The notes: generated by a model not told the origin, from the letters alone. Positions 1-8,720 are shown, counted from the first letter of the stretch. The stretch is DNA of 64,000 bases from VXYK01 sp965221585 (GCA_965221585.1 OZ244898.1:310001-374000), one strand, 5' to 3'. Numbers and translations are program-made.

Positions 1-479
1 GGTTCGCCGTGCACACTCCCGGGCACACCTCCGACCATCTGTGCCTCTACGACCCGGAAGAGGGCGTGCTGCTCTCAGGAGACCATGTGCTGCCCACAAT
101 CACGCCCCACATCGCCGGGAACCCCGACCTGGGAGACCCGCTGGCCACCTTCTTCGCTTCGCTCGACAAAGTCGCCGCCCTGCAGGACCTCACCTGCGTA
201 TTGCCGGCTCACGGACACCCCTTCGAAGATCTTGCTGGACGATGCGACCACATCCAAGTGCATCACGCCGACCGCTTGCAGCTGTTGCGCGACGCCGCGG
301 CCGAACACCGCGACGCACCGGTCGAAGCCTGGATGAGAGTGCTGTTCAAAGAACGTTCCTGGGGCGAGATGGCGGCAAGCGAAACGTTCGCCCATCTCGA
401 ACATCTGCGTCTCATCGGCGACGGTACGGTGCGCCGCGACGAAGACGGACTCCTTCGCTTCACCCTCTCTGCGGCGTAG
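1..479 (+). CDS. MBL-fold metallo-hydrolase, C-terminal part (5' end outside window)
   Basis: The reading frame is already open at base 3, so only the C-terminal part of a metallo-beta-lactamase-fold hydrolase is visible. It contains HTPGHTSDH, GDHVLP and later PAHGHP, which correspond to the later metal-binding His/Asp/His motifs of the fold. The N-terminal HxHxDH motif lies upstream of the window. The last 60 residues form a helical tail with a winged-helix look, as in LACTB2-like hydrolases. The substrate cannot be told from this part. It converges with the thioesterase gene downstream, 24 bp apart, with no clear terminator between them. Confidence 0.85.
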   Translation, partial: FAVHTPGHTSDHLCLYDPEEGVLLSGDHVLPTITPHIAGNPDLGDPLATFFASLDKVAALQDLTCVLPAHGHPFEDLAGRCDHIQVHHADRLQLLRDAAAEHRDAPVEAWMRVLFKERSWGEMAASETFAHLEHLRLIGDGTVRRDEDGLLRFTLSAA

Positions 480-503
480 CGGTCAGCGATTCGCAGATAC
501 CGG

Positions 504-1250
504 CTAGAGGGGCCGGACGCGGGCGACGCTGCCGACCTCACCGTTGGTTGTCAGCCAGGTATCCACACCTCCGTCGCAGGCCAGCCAGCGCAGATGCACC
601 TCGCTGCCGTGCTCGACACCGGGGCCGTGCTCAAGCTCCGCTCGGACCGATCCACCGGTCCACCCGGAAAGGTGGAGCGCCTGTTCCACCGGGGCCCACT
701 GAGCGGCGTTGTTGACATGCCCGAGCAGGTCAAGGTCGGTGAAACGCAAGGGCCACGGGTCGTCGTTGGCATGCTCGGGCCATGCCGTCGGCAGACTCGT
801 GCGGGCGGTGACCCGCCGATCACCCGCAGTCTCACCCCAGATCTCAAAGAAGTCGTCGTTGAGCCTCGCAGGCCGCAGAGACTCCCGGTCGATGTGGACC
901 CAGATGGTCACAGCCTCTACCTCGGCGCCACGCCCGCCCCTCACACTGGTACGTCGCTCAGCCCAACGGCTGCCGTAACCGCTGCACCAGGTCGACAGTT
1001 CAATCCATTCCTGGAAGACGGGCGCGGAGCGGACCTCGACCATCGTGCGCCGCACGATCCAGTTCATGGGGTTCGTCAGGTTGCTGTCTGCAGAATCGTC
1101 GCGGGCCACGTCTTGGAGATGACGAACCAGTGCGTCCAAGCGGCAGCGTCCCCGAGGATCGACGTCAGCGAGCCTCACCCGTCTGCCTCGCTCGAAGACT
1201 CGCCCGCGATCGGGCCGAGGCGTGATCTCGGCGGCGCCCGGCTCAGCCAT
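504..1250 (-). CDS. Acyl-ACP thioesterase (FatA/FatB-like double hotdog)
   Basis: Product of 248 aa with two hotdog halves. The first runs from about residue 15 (FERGRRVRLADVDPRGRCRLDALVRH, split here as FERGRRVRL then LDALVRHLQDVARDD). The second contains RFTDLDLLGHVNN, the acidic/His/Asn active-site helix of this family. Members release fatty acids from acyl carrier protein in the cytosol. I chose the ATG at 1250, which is preceded by a GGGAG ribosome-binding site. An upstream ATG at 1367 would overlap guaA by more than 50 bp. Bacterial members of this plant-like family are poorly characterised, so chain-length preference is unknown. Confidence 0.75.
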   Translation of the reverse strand: MAEPGAAEITPRPDRGRVFERGRRVRLADVDPRGRCRLDALVRHLQDVARDDSADSNLTNPMNWIVRRTMVEVRSAPVFQEWIELSTWCSGYGSRWAERRTSVRGGRGAEVEAVTIWVHIDRESLRPARLNDDFFEIWGETAGDRRVTARTSLPTAWPEHANDDPWPLRFTDLDLLGHVNNAAQWAPVEQALHLSGWTGGSVRAELEHGPGVEHGSEVHLRWLACDGGVDTWLTTNGEVGSVARVRPL

Positions 1251-1314
1251 CAGCGGCTCCCGCTCGCCCTGGGCGCATCGGCGTGCCTGGATCGCCACCT
1301 GTTCCCATTCGCCC

Positions 1315-2862
1315 CTATTCCCATTCAATGGTGCCGGGTGGCTTCGAGGTGATGTCATAGGCGACACGGTTGACCCCGGGCACCTCGTTGATGATGCGGT
1401 TGCTCATCACCTCCAGCACATCGTGAGGAATCCGGGCCCAGTCCGCGGTCATCGCATCCTCGCTAGTGACCGCGCGGATGATCACGGGATGACCATATGT
1501 GCGCTCGTCTCCCATGACCCCCACCGTGCGGATGTCCGGAAGCACCGCGAACGACTGCCAGATCAACCGTTCGAGCCCCGCGTTTCGCAACTCCTCGCGC
1601 GCGATGAAATCCGCCTGCTGCAGAGTGGCGACCTTGTCGGGCGTAACCTCGCCGATGATGCGAACACCGAGACCCGGCCCGGGGAACGGCTGACGTTCAA
1701 CGATCTCATCGGGGAGTCCGAGTTCGCGGCCCACCTGGCGAACCTCGTCCTTGAAGAGACTCCTGAGCGGTTCGACCAGCGAGAACTCGATGTCGTCGGG
1801 CAGTCCACCGACATTGTGGTGACTCTTGATCGTGGAAGCATGCTCGCCGCCCGACTCGATGACATCGGGATACAACGTGCCCTGAACCAGGAAGCGGGCC
1901 TCTCCCGCCTGGGCCTGCGCGCCCTCGAAGATCCTGATGAAGAGCTCTCCGATCGCCTTCCGCTTCTCCTCCGGTTCGGTGATCCCCTTCAATGCGGCAA
2001 AGAAACGATCCTGTGCCTGGGCGTGAATCAGGCGAACCCCGAAGTTGCGTTCGAAGGTCTCAACCACCTGGTCACCCTCGTTGAGTCGCATCAGACCAGT
2101 GTCGACGAACACGCAGGTGAGCTGATCACCGATCGCTCTGTGGACCAACGCCGCCGCCACGGCTGAGTCGACCCCACCGCTCAATCCGCAGATCGCTGTG
2201 TGGTCACCGACCTGTTCACGAATCTGGGAGACTGCCGTGTCGATGATGGAGTCCATCGTCCAGGACCCGGAACTGCCGCAGGCATCGGTCAAGAAACGCT
2301 CGATCACATGCTGACCGTGGGTGGTGTGGATCACCTCGGGATGGAACTGCACGCCGTAGAGCTTCTGGTCTCGGTCCTCGAAAGCAGCGACAGCCGCGGC
2401 GGAAGTTGAAGCCGTGGAGGTCACGCCCGCGGGCGGTTCCACGATCGCGTCGAAATGGCTCATCCACACCTGTTGCTTGGCGGGGGTGCCCCCGAGCAGA
2501 CAACCACCGTCGGTCTCCAGCGACATGGTGGTACGGCCATACTCACCACGACCGCTGTGATCCACCCGCCCGCCCCTCTGCTGAGCAATCATCTGCGCGC
2601 CATAACAGATTCCCAGAATCGGAACATCGAGGTCATAGACCTCGGGGTCGATAAGGATCGCGCCCTCGACATGGACCGACGCCGGGCCTCCGCTGAGGAT
2701 GATCCCCTTCGGGTTCTTGGCGGCGATCTCCTCCGAGGTGATCGTGGGCGACACGATCTCGCTGTAGACGTTGGCCTCGCGGACCCGCCGAGCGATCAGC
2801 TGGGCGTACTGCGCGCCGAAGTCGACGACCAGGACCGTCTCGGCACCGTCGGGTGAGTTCAC
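1315..2862 (-). CDS. guaA: GMP synthase (glutamine-hydrolysing)
   Basis: Converts XMP, ATP and glutamine to GMP in purine biosynthesis. The class I glutamine amidotransferase domain has its nucleophile in GICYG (Cys86) and the HPE motif in QFHPEV. The ATP-pyrophosphatase domain carries the PP-loop LSGGVDS, and the dimerisation domain contains PFPGPGLGVRIIGE. The length of 515 aa is normal. I chose the GTG at 2862 because a GGTGAG ribosome-binding site precedes it and it lies 10 bp after the Nudix stop codon. An ATG at 2958 would overlap the Nudix gene by 86 bp and adds an unconserved N-terminus. It is probably co-transcribed with the Nudix gene. Confidence 0.96.
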   Translation of the reverse strand: MNSPDGAETVLVVDFGAQYAQLIARRVREANVYSEIVSPTITSEEIAAKNPKGIILSGGPASVHVEGAILIDPEVYDLDVPILGICYGAQMIAQQRGGRVDHSGRGEYGRTTMSLETDGGCLLGGTPAKQQVWMSHFDAIVEPPAGVTSTASTSAAAVAAFEDRDQKLYGVQFHPEVIHTTHGQHVIERFLTDACGSSGSWTMDSIIDTAVSQIREQVGDHTAICGLSGGVDSAVAAALVHRAIGDQLTCVFVDTGLMRLNEGDQVVETFERNFGVRLIHAQAQDRFFAALKGITEPEEKRKAIGELFIRIFEGAQAQAGEARFLVQGTLYPDVIESGGEHASTIKSHHNVGGLPDDIEFSLVEPLRSLFKDEVRQVGRELGLPDEIVERQPFPGPGLGVRIIGEVTPDKVATLQQADFIAREELRNAGLERLIWQSFAVLPDIRTVGVMGDERTYGHPVIIRAVTSEDAMTADWARIPHDVLEVMSNRIINEVPGVNRVAYDITSKPPGTIEWE

Positions 2863-2872
2863 TGTGCCGTGC

Positions 2873-3649
2873 TCACCGTGCGGCAACCTCGACGTTCGCG
2901 GTGTCGGGGACCCTGGAGGCAATGGCAAGGAGTTGACGCAGCATCGCTCCGGTGGCACCCCAGACAGTGTCGCCGACGAGCTCGAAGAAGGTGATCACCC
3001 GCGGCTCTGGATAGCGGGGTAATGGCCAGAACTCCTCCCGCCACACCTCATCGAGCAGCAGTTCTTGGAACGAGACATGGCGGATCAACTCCACTTCGGT
3101 CGGGTCTCGTTCCAGGGTCGGCCGATGATCGGTGACCGCTACGAAAGGGGTTACCAGAGTCCGAGAACCGACGGTCACGAAGCTGTCGAGCTCACCGATC
3201 CGCCTGATCGTTGAAGGGTCGATCCCCACCTCCTCCTGCGCTTCGCGGACCGCGGTCGTCCAGAGGTCGGCGTCGCCCGGTTCGTGTCGCCCTCCCGGGA
3301 ATGCGACTTCGTGAGCATGGTGACGCAGACCTGCGGAGCGCCTCGTCAAGATCATGTAGACATCGTCAGAGCGTTCGTACAACAGACAGAGCACGGCGCT
3401 GCGACCGATACCGTCGCCGACGGTTCCCACCAGCTGTGGAGCCCTCTGACGAGCGAGAGCATCAGTGATACCGGCGAGCGTCACGCGGCGACGGGATTGG
3501 GGGATGTGCGCCCACGGCGCAGGCCCGCCCATCCGGGCGCCATCGGGTCGCGGTATCTCCTGGGGGCCGCCGCGTCCGGGGGGAACCGGTGCGAACGGCT
3601 CCGTTGCCCGGGTCTCAGGCAAAGACGCATCGGCAAGATCGGATGTCAC
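2873..3649 (-). CDS. Nudix hydrolase, CoA pyrophosphatase type (NudL-like)
   Basis: Product of 258 aa. The core contains the Nudix box GRHEPGDADLWTTAVREA followed by QEEVGI. Just before it is the ILTRRSAGLRHHAHEVAFPGG signature typical of CoA diphosphatases (NudL/YeaB), here read as ILTRRS then HAHEVAFPGG. Such enzymes cleave CoA to 3',5'-ADP and phosphopantetheine. The start is uncertain: the GTG at 3649 is used, but an ATG at 3532 would remove a proline-rich, unconserved N-terminus and leave the whole domain. It lies directly upstream of guaA in the same direction. Confidence 0.82.
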   Translation of the reverse strand: MTSDLADASLPETRATEPFAPVPPGRGGPQEIPRPDGARMGGPAPWAHIPQSRRRVTLAGITDALARQRAPQLVGTVGDGIGRSAVLCLLYERSDDVYMILTRRSAGLRHHAHEVAFPGGRHEPGDADLWTTAVREAQEEVGIDPSTIRRIGELDSFVTVGSRTLVTPFVAVTDHRPTLERDPTEVELIRHVSFQELLLDEVWREEFWPLPRYPEPRVITFFELVGDTVWGATGAMLRQLLAIASRVPDTANVEVAAR

Positions 3650-3727
3650 CGCATCGACGCTACCCGCCCAAGCCCCACATGGGTTGAATGTGAGACGGCG
3701 TTGTGTCTCGGTCGGTCATAGACGCGA

Positions 3728-3756
3728 GACGGCCCGGGCCGAAGACCCGGGCCGTT
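3728..3756 (-). terminator. Hairpin terminator after groEL
   Basis: Inverted repeat CGGCCCGGG (3730-3738) and CCCGGGCCG (3746-3754) with a 7-nt loop, extended by A-T and G-U pairs. It lies 36 bp beyond the groEL stop. The following run is only weakly T-rich, as is common in high-GC genomes. Confidence 0.7.
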
Positions 3757-3792
3757 CTCAGAAATACCGCAGCTGACAAGCTGGGTGGGGCA

Positions 3793-5439
3793 TTACATCA
3801 TGCCCATGCCACCCATGCCGCCCATCGGGTCGCCGCCACCCATGGGCATGGGCGGTGCTTCCTCGGGCTTGTCGGCTACGAGAACCTCGGTGGTGAGCAG
3901 CAGTCCGGCGATCGACGCGGCATTCTGCAGGGCCGCGCGGGTGACCTTCACCGGATCGATCACACCGGCGTCGATCAGGTCGACCATCTCACCGAGGGCA
4001 GCGTCGAAACCGGTCGAACCCGACTCGGCCTCAACCCGCTGCACGATGACCGCACCCTCATGACCGGCGTTGGCCGCGATCAGCTTTGTCGGCGCGTCGA
4101 GCGCAGCGCTGATGATCCGTGCACCTGTGGCTTCGTCGCCGCTCAGGCTGTCGGCCACAGCGTCGACCGCGCCACGACAGCGAAGCAAGGCAGTGCCGCC
4201 ACCGGCGACGATGCCCTCCTCGATCGCGGCGCGTGTCGCAGACAGCGCATCCTCGATGCGGTGCTTCTTCTCCTTGAGCTCGACCTCGGTAGCAGCACCG
4301 ACCTGAACGACAGCCACGCCACCGGCCAGTTTCGCCAGACGCTCCTGGAGCTTCTCACGATCCCAGTCGGAGTCGGTGTTGTCGATCTCGGCCTTGATCT
4401 GGCTGACACGGCCCTCAACGTCGGAACGCGTCCCCGCACCCTCGACGATGGTGGTGTCGTCCTTGGTGACGACGATCTTGCGTGCCTTGCCCAGCAGCTC
4501 CATGTCGATGGTCTCAAGCTTGAGCCCCACCTCCTCGGAAACTACCTGGCCGCCGGTGAGGATCGCCATGTCGGCCAGCATCGCCTTGCGACGCTCACCG
4601 AACCCGGGCGCCTTGACGGCAACCGAGTTGAAGGTGCCGCGAATCTTGTTGACCACGAGAGTGGCGAGCGCCTCTCCCTCGATGTCCTCGGCGACGATCA
4701 ACAGCGGCTTGCCCGACTGCATGACCTTCTCGAGCACGGGCAACAGCTCCGCAACATTGGAGATCTTGCCCTGGTTGAACAGGATGTAGGGCTCGTCGAG
4801 CACAGCTTCCTGGCGTTCGGGGTCGGTTACGAAGTAGGGGGAGAGGTAGCCCTTGTCGAACTGCATGCCCTCGACGAAGTCGAGGTCCATGCCGAAGGTG
4901 TTGGACTCCTCGACGGTGACCACGCCGTCCTTGCCGACTTCGGCGATCGCGTCGGCGATCACCTCTCCGACAGCGGTGTCGGCGGCCGAGATCGAGGCGA
5001 CCTGGGCGACCTTGTCCTTGCTGTCGTCGACATGCACCGACTGATCGGCGAGGGCTTCGACCGCGGCGGCCACAGCCTTCTCCATGCCCCGCTTGAGGCC
5101 CATCGGGTTGGCGCCGGCGGCGACGTTGCGCAGACCTTCGCGCACCAGGGATTGAGCAAGCACGGTGGCGGTGGTGGTGCCGTCACCAGCGATGTCGTTG
5201 GTCTTGGTAGCCACCTCCTTCACGAGCTGCGCTCCCATGTTCTCGAACTGGTCCTCCAGTTCGACTTCACGGGCGATGGAGACGCCGTCGTTGGTGATGG
5301 TCGGTGCCCCGAACTTCTTGTCGAGCACGACATTGCGACCCTTGGGTCCCAGTGTCACCTTGACAGTGTCGGCGAGCTTGTTCACGCCCACCTCGAGCCC
5401 GCGGCGTGCGGACTCGTCGAATTTGAGGATTTTTGGCAT
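3793..5439 (-). CDS. groL: 60 kDa chaperonin GroEL
   Basis: Product of 548 aa, full family length. It begins MPKILKFDESARRGLEVGVN and contains VTLGPKGRNVVL and the ATP-binding DGTTTATVLA near residue 87. It ends in the GGM-rich tail GGMGGMGMM, which projects into the folding chamber of canonical GroEL; the His-rich tail of actinobacterial GroEL1 is absent. It folds proteins in the cytosol with GroES. It sits 10 bp after groES in one operon, controlled by the CIRCE operator upstream of groES. Confidence 0.98.
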   Translation of the reverse strand: MPKILKFDESARRGLEVGVNKLADTVKVTLGPKGRNVVLDKKFGAPTITNDGVSIAREVELEDQFENMGAQLVKEVATKTNDIAGDGTTTATVLAQSLVREGLRNVAAGANPMGLKRGMEKAVAAAVEALADQSVHVDDSKDKVAQVASISAADTAVGEVIADAIAEVGKDGVVTVEESNTFGMDLDFVEGMQFDKGYLSPYFVTDPERQEAVLDEPYILFNQGKISNVAELLPVLEKVMQSGKPLLIVAEDIEGEALATLVVNKIRGTFNSVAVKAPGFGERRKAMLADMAILTGGQVVSEEVGLKLETIDMELLGKARKIVVTKDDTTIVEGAGTRSDVEGRVSQIKAEIDNTDSDWDREKLQERLAKLAGGVAVVQVGAATEVELKEKKHRIEDALSATRAAIEEGIVAGGGTALLRCRGAVDAVADSLSGDEATGARIISAALDAPTKLIAANAGHEGAVIVQRVEAESGSTGFDAALGEMVDLIDAGVIDPVKVTRAALQNAASIAGLLLTTEVLVADKPEEAPPMPMGGGDPMGGMGGMGMM

Positions 5440-5449
5440 GGATGCGACC

Positions 5450-5740
5450 TCAGCCCATCTTCGCGAGCACGTCGCGGGCGTTCAGGATGAGCAGTTCTTC
5501 GCCATCGACGGTGATTTCGGTCCCGCCGTATTTGCTGTAGACGACCGTGTCGCCGACAGCGACGTCGACGGGGATTATCTCACCGCTGTGATCTGAGCGA
5601 CGGCCCGGGCCGACGGCGATGACTTCACCCTGCTGGGGCTTTTCCTGTGCGGTGTCGGGTATGACCAGGCCGCTGGCGGTGGTGGACTCCGCTTCGCTGG
5701 AGCGGACCACGATGCGGTCCTCGAGGGGCTGCAAGTTCAT
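5450..5740 (-). CDS. groES: 10 kDa co-chaperonin GroES
   Basis: Product of 96 aa, the usual length. It has the N-terminal MNLQPLEDRIVVRSSEAE, a mobile loop around residues 18-32 containing GLVIP, and the C-terminal EELLILNARDVLAKMG. It caps the GroEL ring. It is the first gene of the groESL operon, with the strong ribosome-binding site GGAGG 6 nt before the ATG. The leader upstream holds a promoter and a CIRCE operator. Confidence 0.97.
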   Translation of the reverse strand: MNLQPLEDRIVVRSSEAESTTASGLVIPDTAQEKPQQGEVIAVGPGRRSDHSGEIIPVDVAVGDTVVYSKYGGTEITVDGEELLILNARDVLAKMG

Positions 5741-5806
5741 TCGATCCTCCGAGATCGGTCTTGAGTTGCTGATGTGATTTGGTCCCTGATCAGAGCCGGC
5801 TAACCG

Positions 5807-5833
5807 TTAGCACTCTCGACCAGAGAGTGCTAA
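5807..5833 (-). promoter_or_regulatory. CIRCE operator (HrcA binding site) for groESL
   Basis: A perfect CIRCE element: TTAGCACTC (5807-5815), 9-nt spacer, GAGTGCTAA (5825-5833). It lies about 70 bp upstream of the groES start and directly abuts the predicted -10 box, so bound HrcA would block transcription. HrcA repression relieved by heat is the established role of this element. hrcA itself is not in the window. Confidence 0.96.
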
Positions 5834-5861
5834 CGATAGAAGCGTCCTGCCCCCCGAACAA
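5833..5861 (-). promoter_or_regulatory. Predicted sigma-70-type promoter of groESL
   Basis: On the minus strand, TTGTTC (5856-5861) and TATCGT (5833-5838) are separated by exactly 17 bp. The -10 box runs straight into the CIRCE element, the usual arrangement for HrcA control. Confidence 0.65.
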
Positions 5862-5882
5862 CCCGCGACCCCACAGTTTCTA

Positions 5883-5922
5883 AGGCCGCTCAAGCCGCTC
5901 CTCAGGCCGCTTGAGCGAGCCT
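5883..5922 (-). terminator. Hairpin terminator after tsaD
   Basis: Inverted repeat CGCTCAAGC (5887-5895) and GCTTGAGCG (5909-5917), extended outward by AGGC/GCCT with one bulged base. It starts 11 bp beyond the tsaD stop and separates the tsa operon from the groESL promoter. There is no long T-run. Confidence 0.6.
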
Positions 5923-5933
5923 GCTGCCTGGCT

Positions 5934-6956
5934 CTAGACGGTCGGGAGTTGCAGGGACGGATCAGCGCCCGTCGTCAGAGGCGACGGGCCGTCGGCACCC
6001 AGACGTTGCCAAGCCACCGCGGCCACCATCGCCGCGTTGTCGGTGCACATCGCCCGGCTGGGGATCACCGCCCGGATACCGTCGGCATCACACACCTGCT
6101 CGGTTCGAGACCGCAGCCGAGAGTTCGCCGCCACACCACCCGCCAGACAGATCGCCTCAGCGCCAAGTTCACGAGCCGCGCGGCGGGCCTTGTCGACAAG
6201 GACATCAACCACCGCCTCCTGGAACGACGCGGCCACATCGGCAACCGAAACATCGGGGTTCTTGCGGACATGGTTCACCACCGCGGTCTTGACTCCGCTG
6301 AAGGAGAAGTTCCATCCGTCATTGGCCATCGCCCGGGGGAATGCGATGGCATCAGGATCGCCCTCTGCGCTCAAACGATCAATGACCGGCCCTCCCGGAT
6401 AGCCGAGACCCATGAAACGGGCCACCTTGTCGAAAGCCTCGCCGGCAGCATCGTCGAGCGTGGCGCCAAGCACCCGGTAACGCAGATGATCCTCCATCAC
6501 CACAAGAATCGTGTGCCCGCCGGAAACCAACAGCACCACCATCGGCATCTTCAGATCCGACTCCTCCAAGAAAGCGGCATAAAGATGCGCCTCAAGATGG
6601 TTGACAGCAACAAACGGCACGTCCCAGACCAGAGCAAGAGACTTCGCGGCCGACACTCCCACCAACAGGGCACCCACCAGCCCGGGACCATGCGTTGCAG
6701 CGATCGCATCGATGTCCGAGTTCTCGAGCCCGGCCTCGGACACCGCGGCTGACACGACCGGCACGATCAGATCCAGATGAGCGCGGCTGGCAACCTCGGG
6801 GACGACGCCGCCGTAGCGGGCATGAAGATCCACCTGGCTCGACACGATCGATGAACGAACAACCGAGCCTGACTCGACCACAGCGGCCGCAGTCTCATCA
6901 CAACTCGTCTCGATCCCCAGGATCCGTTGGACCCGGACAGCTTGAGCAACGCTCAT
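5934..6956 (-). CDS. tsaD: tRNA N6-adenosine threonylcarbamoyltransferase TsaD
   Basis: Transfers the threonylcarbamoyl group onto A37 of ANN-decoding tRNAs (t6A). It is a 340-aa ASKHA-fold protein with LGIETSCDETAAAV near the N-terminus, the metal-binding HLEAHLYA (His120 and His124) and LAGGVAANSRLR near the C-terminus. Its start overlaps the rimI stop as ATGA. It is the last gene of an operon containing its partners tsaE and tsaB; tsaC is not in the window. Confidence 0.96.
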   Translation of the reverse strand: MSVAQAVRVQRILGIETSCDETAAAVVESGSVVRSSIVSSQVDLHARYGGVVPEVASRAHLDLIVPVVSAAVSEAGLENSDIDAIAATHGPGLVGALLVGVSAAKSLALVWDVPFVAVNHLEAHLYAAFLEESDLKMPMVVLLVSGGHTILVVMEDHLRYRVLGATLDDAAGEAFDKVARFMGLGYPGGPVIDRLSAEGDPDAIAFPRAMANDGWNFSFSGVKTAVVNHVRKNPDVSVADVAASFQEAVVDVLVDKARRAARELGAEAICLAGGVAANSRLRSRTEQVCDADGIRAVIPSRAMCTDNAAMVAAVAWQRLGADGPSPLTTGADPSLQLPTV

Positions 6957-7492
6957 CGCAACGCCGCCCGTACTCGATCAATACGCTCCGCAACCGCAGG
7001 CTCGTCGAGATAGCGGATCGACATCACCAAGGCGTCCTCTCTTGGTTTGGTGTAGTAACCGGGGGTGATTCCCAACGGCTGAAACCCGAGACGGGAATAG
7101 AGGCGATGGGCACGCTTGTTGGCGGCACGAGCCTCGAGAGTGACCGCGGTGGCGCCGTGGTCTCGGGCCCGGTCCAACAGCTCGATAAGCAACCGCGTGG
7201 CCACGCCCTGATGCTGGTATTCGGGGTCGACAGCCACGTTGCTGACATGCGCCATTCCCGCCAGGAACAGAAGACCCGCATGACCCACGACCCGTTCGCC
7301 CGCGCTGTGGGTACCGCCGTTGGCGCTGGATTCGGCGTCGGCTATTGCGACCAGGTGCAGGCGATCGTCGTCGCCCATTTCGTTGTACCAGGTCGTCGTC
7401 GACCAGGGATCGCCATAACCCTGTTCGTCGATTGCCATGACCGCAGGGACATGGTCGGCCGTCATCGGTTCAATGCGCACATCAACAGACAT
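6953..7492 (-). CDS. rimI: GNAT acetyltransferase, RimI-like
   Basis: Product of 179 aa. It has the GNAT acetyl-CoA signature VAVDPEYQHQGVATRLL and the downstream ANKRAHRLYSRLGFQPLGI, which fit the RimI family that acetylates the N-terminus of ribosomal protein S18 and other proteins. It sits between tsaB and tsaD as in many actinobacteria. Its start overlaps the tsaB stop as TAATG, so translation is probably coupled. Target specificity cannot be judged from sequence. Confidence 0.88.
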   Translation of the reverse strand: MSVDVRIEPMTADHVPAVMAIDEQGYGDPWSTTTWYNEMGDDDRLHLVAIADAESSANGGTHSAGERVVGHAGLLFLAGMAHVSNVAVDPEYQHQGVATRLLIELLDRARDHGATAVTLEARAANKRAHRLYSRLGFQPLGITPGYYTKPREDALVMSIRYLDEPAVAERIDRVRAALR

Positions 7493-8202
7493 TAGGCAAC
7501 TATTCCGATCGGTTGGGCGTCCGGTCCGCGAAGGTACAGCGGCCTGATCGAATCGGGACTCACAGCCTCGCCGGCGGCGACCGCCTCCGCAGCCAACTCA
7601 ACGGCGGTTTCGGCACTCGGATATGCAGGAAATCGCGCGATGCTGAGACCGACCTGCGAGAATAGGGCCTCGTAAGCCTCGACTCCGTCGCCGACCAAGA
7701 GGGTCTCGGCAGCGGTGCTGGGCAGTGTCTCGGCCAGAACCTGGGGGTCGACCACATTGGGCTCGGTGATCGGTTCGCCCTCCGGAGTGAAGGCTGCATG
7801 GAACAACTCGCCACGACGCGCATCGACAACTGCATCAATACGCTGGAAGGTTCTCGGGCCGGTACTGTCAGCGGCGGCGCGCGCTGCATTGCGAGCCACC
7901 AACTCGAGCGAGGTGACCGGAACCATGACCGCACCGAGTGCATGCGCCATGGTGACCGCGGTGGTGATTCCGACGCGCAACCCGGTGTACAACCCGGGGC
8001 CCACGTCCACGGCCACCACGTCGATATCAGCTGCGCTGACACCGGATTCTGTGAGGGCCTCCGCGATCTGTGGTACCAGAGACTCAGCATGGCGACGAGG
8101 TCGAGCCGACTCGCGCGCCGCCAGCACTCCCGAGGCATCGCCGAGTGCACAACCCACCCTCGAGGTCGCGGACTCGATCCCCAGAATCATCGGGGGAGCC
8201 AT
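7492..8202 (-). CDS. tsaB: tRNA threonylcarbamoyladenosine biosynthesis protein TsaB
   Basis: Product of 236 aa from the ATG at 8202, which overlaps the tsaE stop as TGATG; a longer start at 8232 is less likely. The N-terminal ILGIESATSRVGCALGD is the ASKHA phosphate-1 region, followed by VDVGPGLYTGLRVGI, diagnostic for TsaB. TsaB is a catalytically inactive paralogue of TsaD that scaffolds the TsaBDE complex for t6A synthesis. Confidence 0.94.
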   Translation of the reverse strand: MAPPMILGIESATSRVGCALGDASGVLAARESARPRRHAESLVPQIAEALTESGVSAADIDVVAVDVGPGLYTGLRVGITTAVTMAHALGAVMVPVTSLELVARNAARAAADSTGPRTFQRIDAVVDARRGELFHAAFTPEGEPITEPNVVDPQVLAETLPSTAAETLLVGDGVEAYEALFSQVGLSIARFPAYPSAETAVELAAEAVAAGEAVSPDSIRPLYLRGPDAQPIGIVA

Positions 8203-8720
8203 CAGCCGAACACCCGCTGCGGGTCGACCCAAGGCTCCAGAGCATCTCGGAGCTCGTCGCGAAGGCCCGACCAGCGGTCCCCGACGGAGCGGAACTCGAT
8301 GAAGCGGTCATCGTCGCCTTCGCCGAAAGTGATGCTCACATCGAGGCGGTCGCTCGGCAGAGCGGGCAGGATCATCTCACCCCACTCAATCAGAGTCACC
8401 CCCTGCTCCAACAGTTCCGGGATGGCGAGATCGCGGGCCTCGGCAAGGTCCGACAGCCGATAGACGTCGAGATGGTTGACGACCAGCCGACCCAGGTAAC
8501 GGTTGGCGAGCGTGAAAGTGGGGCTGGTCACTGGCGTCTCCACCCCGAGGGCTGCCGCGAAACCCTGAGTGAACGCCGTTTTGCCTGCTCCGAGGTCTCC
8601 GACCAGTACCAACAGGTCACCGTCGTCGACCAGCCCGGCGACAGCCCCGGCCAGCAGACGCGTCTGATCGGTGGTCGAAGTGGAACACACCACATCAGAG
8701 CCTGCCGGTCGAGGGCTCAC
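8202..8720 (-). CDS. tsaE: tRNA threonylcarbamoyladenosine biosynthesis ATPase TsaE
   Basis: Product of 172 aa. It has the Walker A motif GDLGAGKT, followed by SPTFTLANRY and the HLDVYRL motif of the TsaE (YjeE) family. It hydrolyses ATP to reset the TsaBD complex. It starts at GTG 8720, which overlaps the stop of the P1 peptidase gene as GTGA. The sequence after about residue 150 is unconserved. Confidence 0.95.
   Translation of the reverse strand: MSPRPAGSDVVCSTSTTDQTRLLAGAVAGLVDDGDLLVLVGDLGAGKTAFTQGFAAALGVETPVTSPTFTLANRYLGRLVVNHLDVYRLSDLAEARDLAIPELLEQGVTLIEWGEMILPALPSDRLDVSITFGEGDDDRFIEFRSVGDRWSGLRDELRDALEPWVDPQRVFG

Noticed and set aside
3703..5490. A long open frame on the plus strand opposite groEL
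   Set aside because: It mirrors groEL codon bias in high-GC DNA, has no recognisable domain and contradicts the certain groEL/groES genes.
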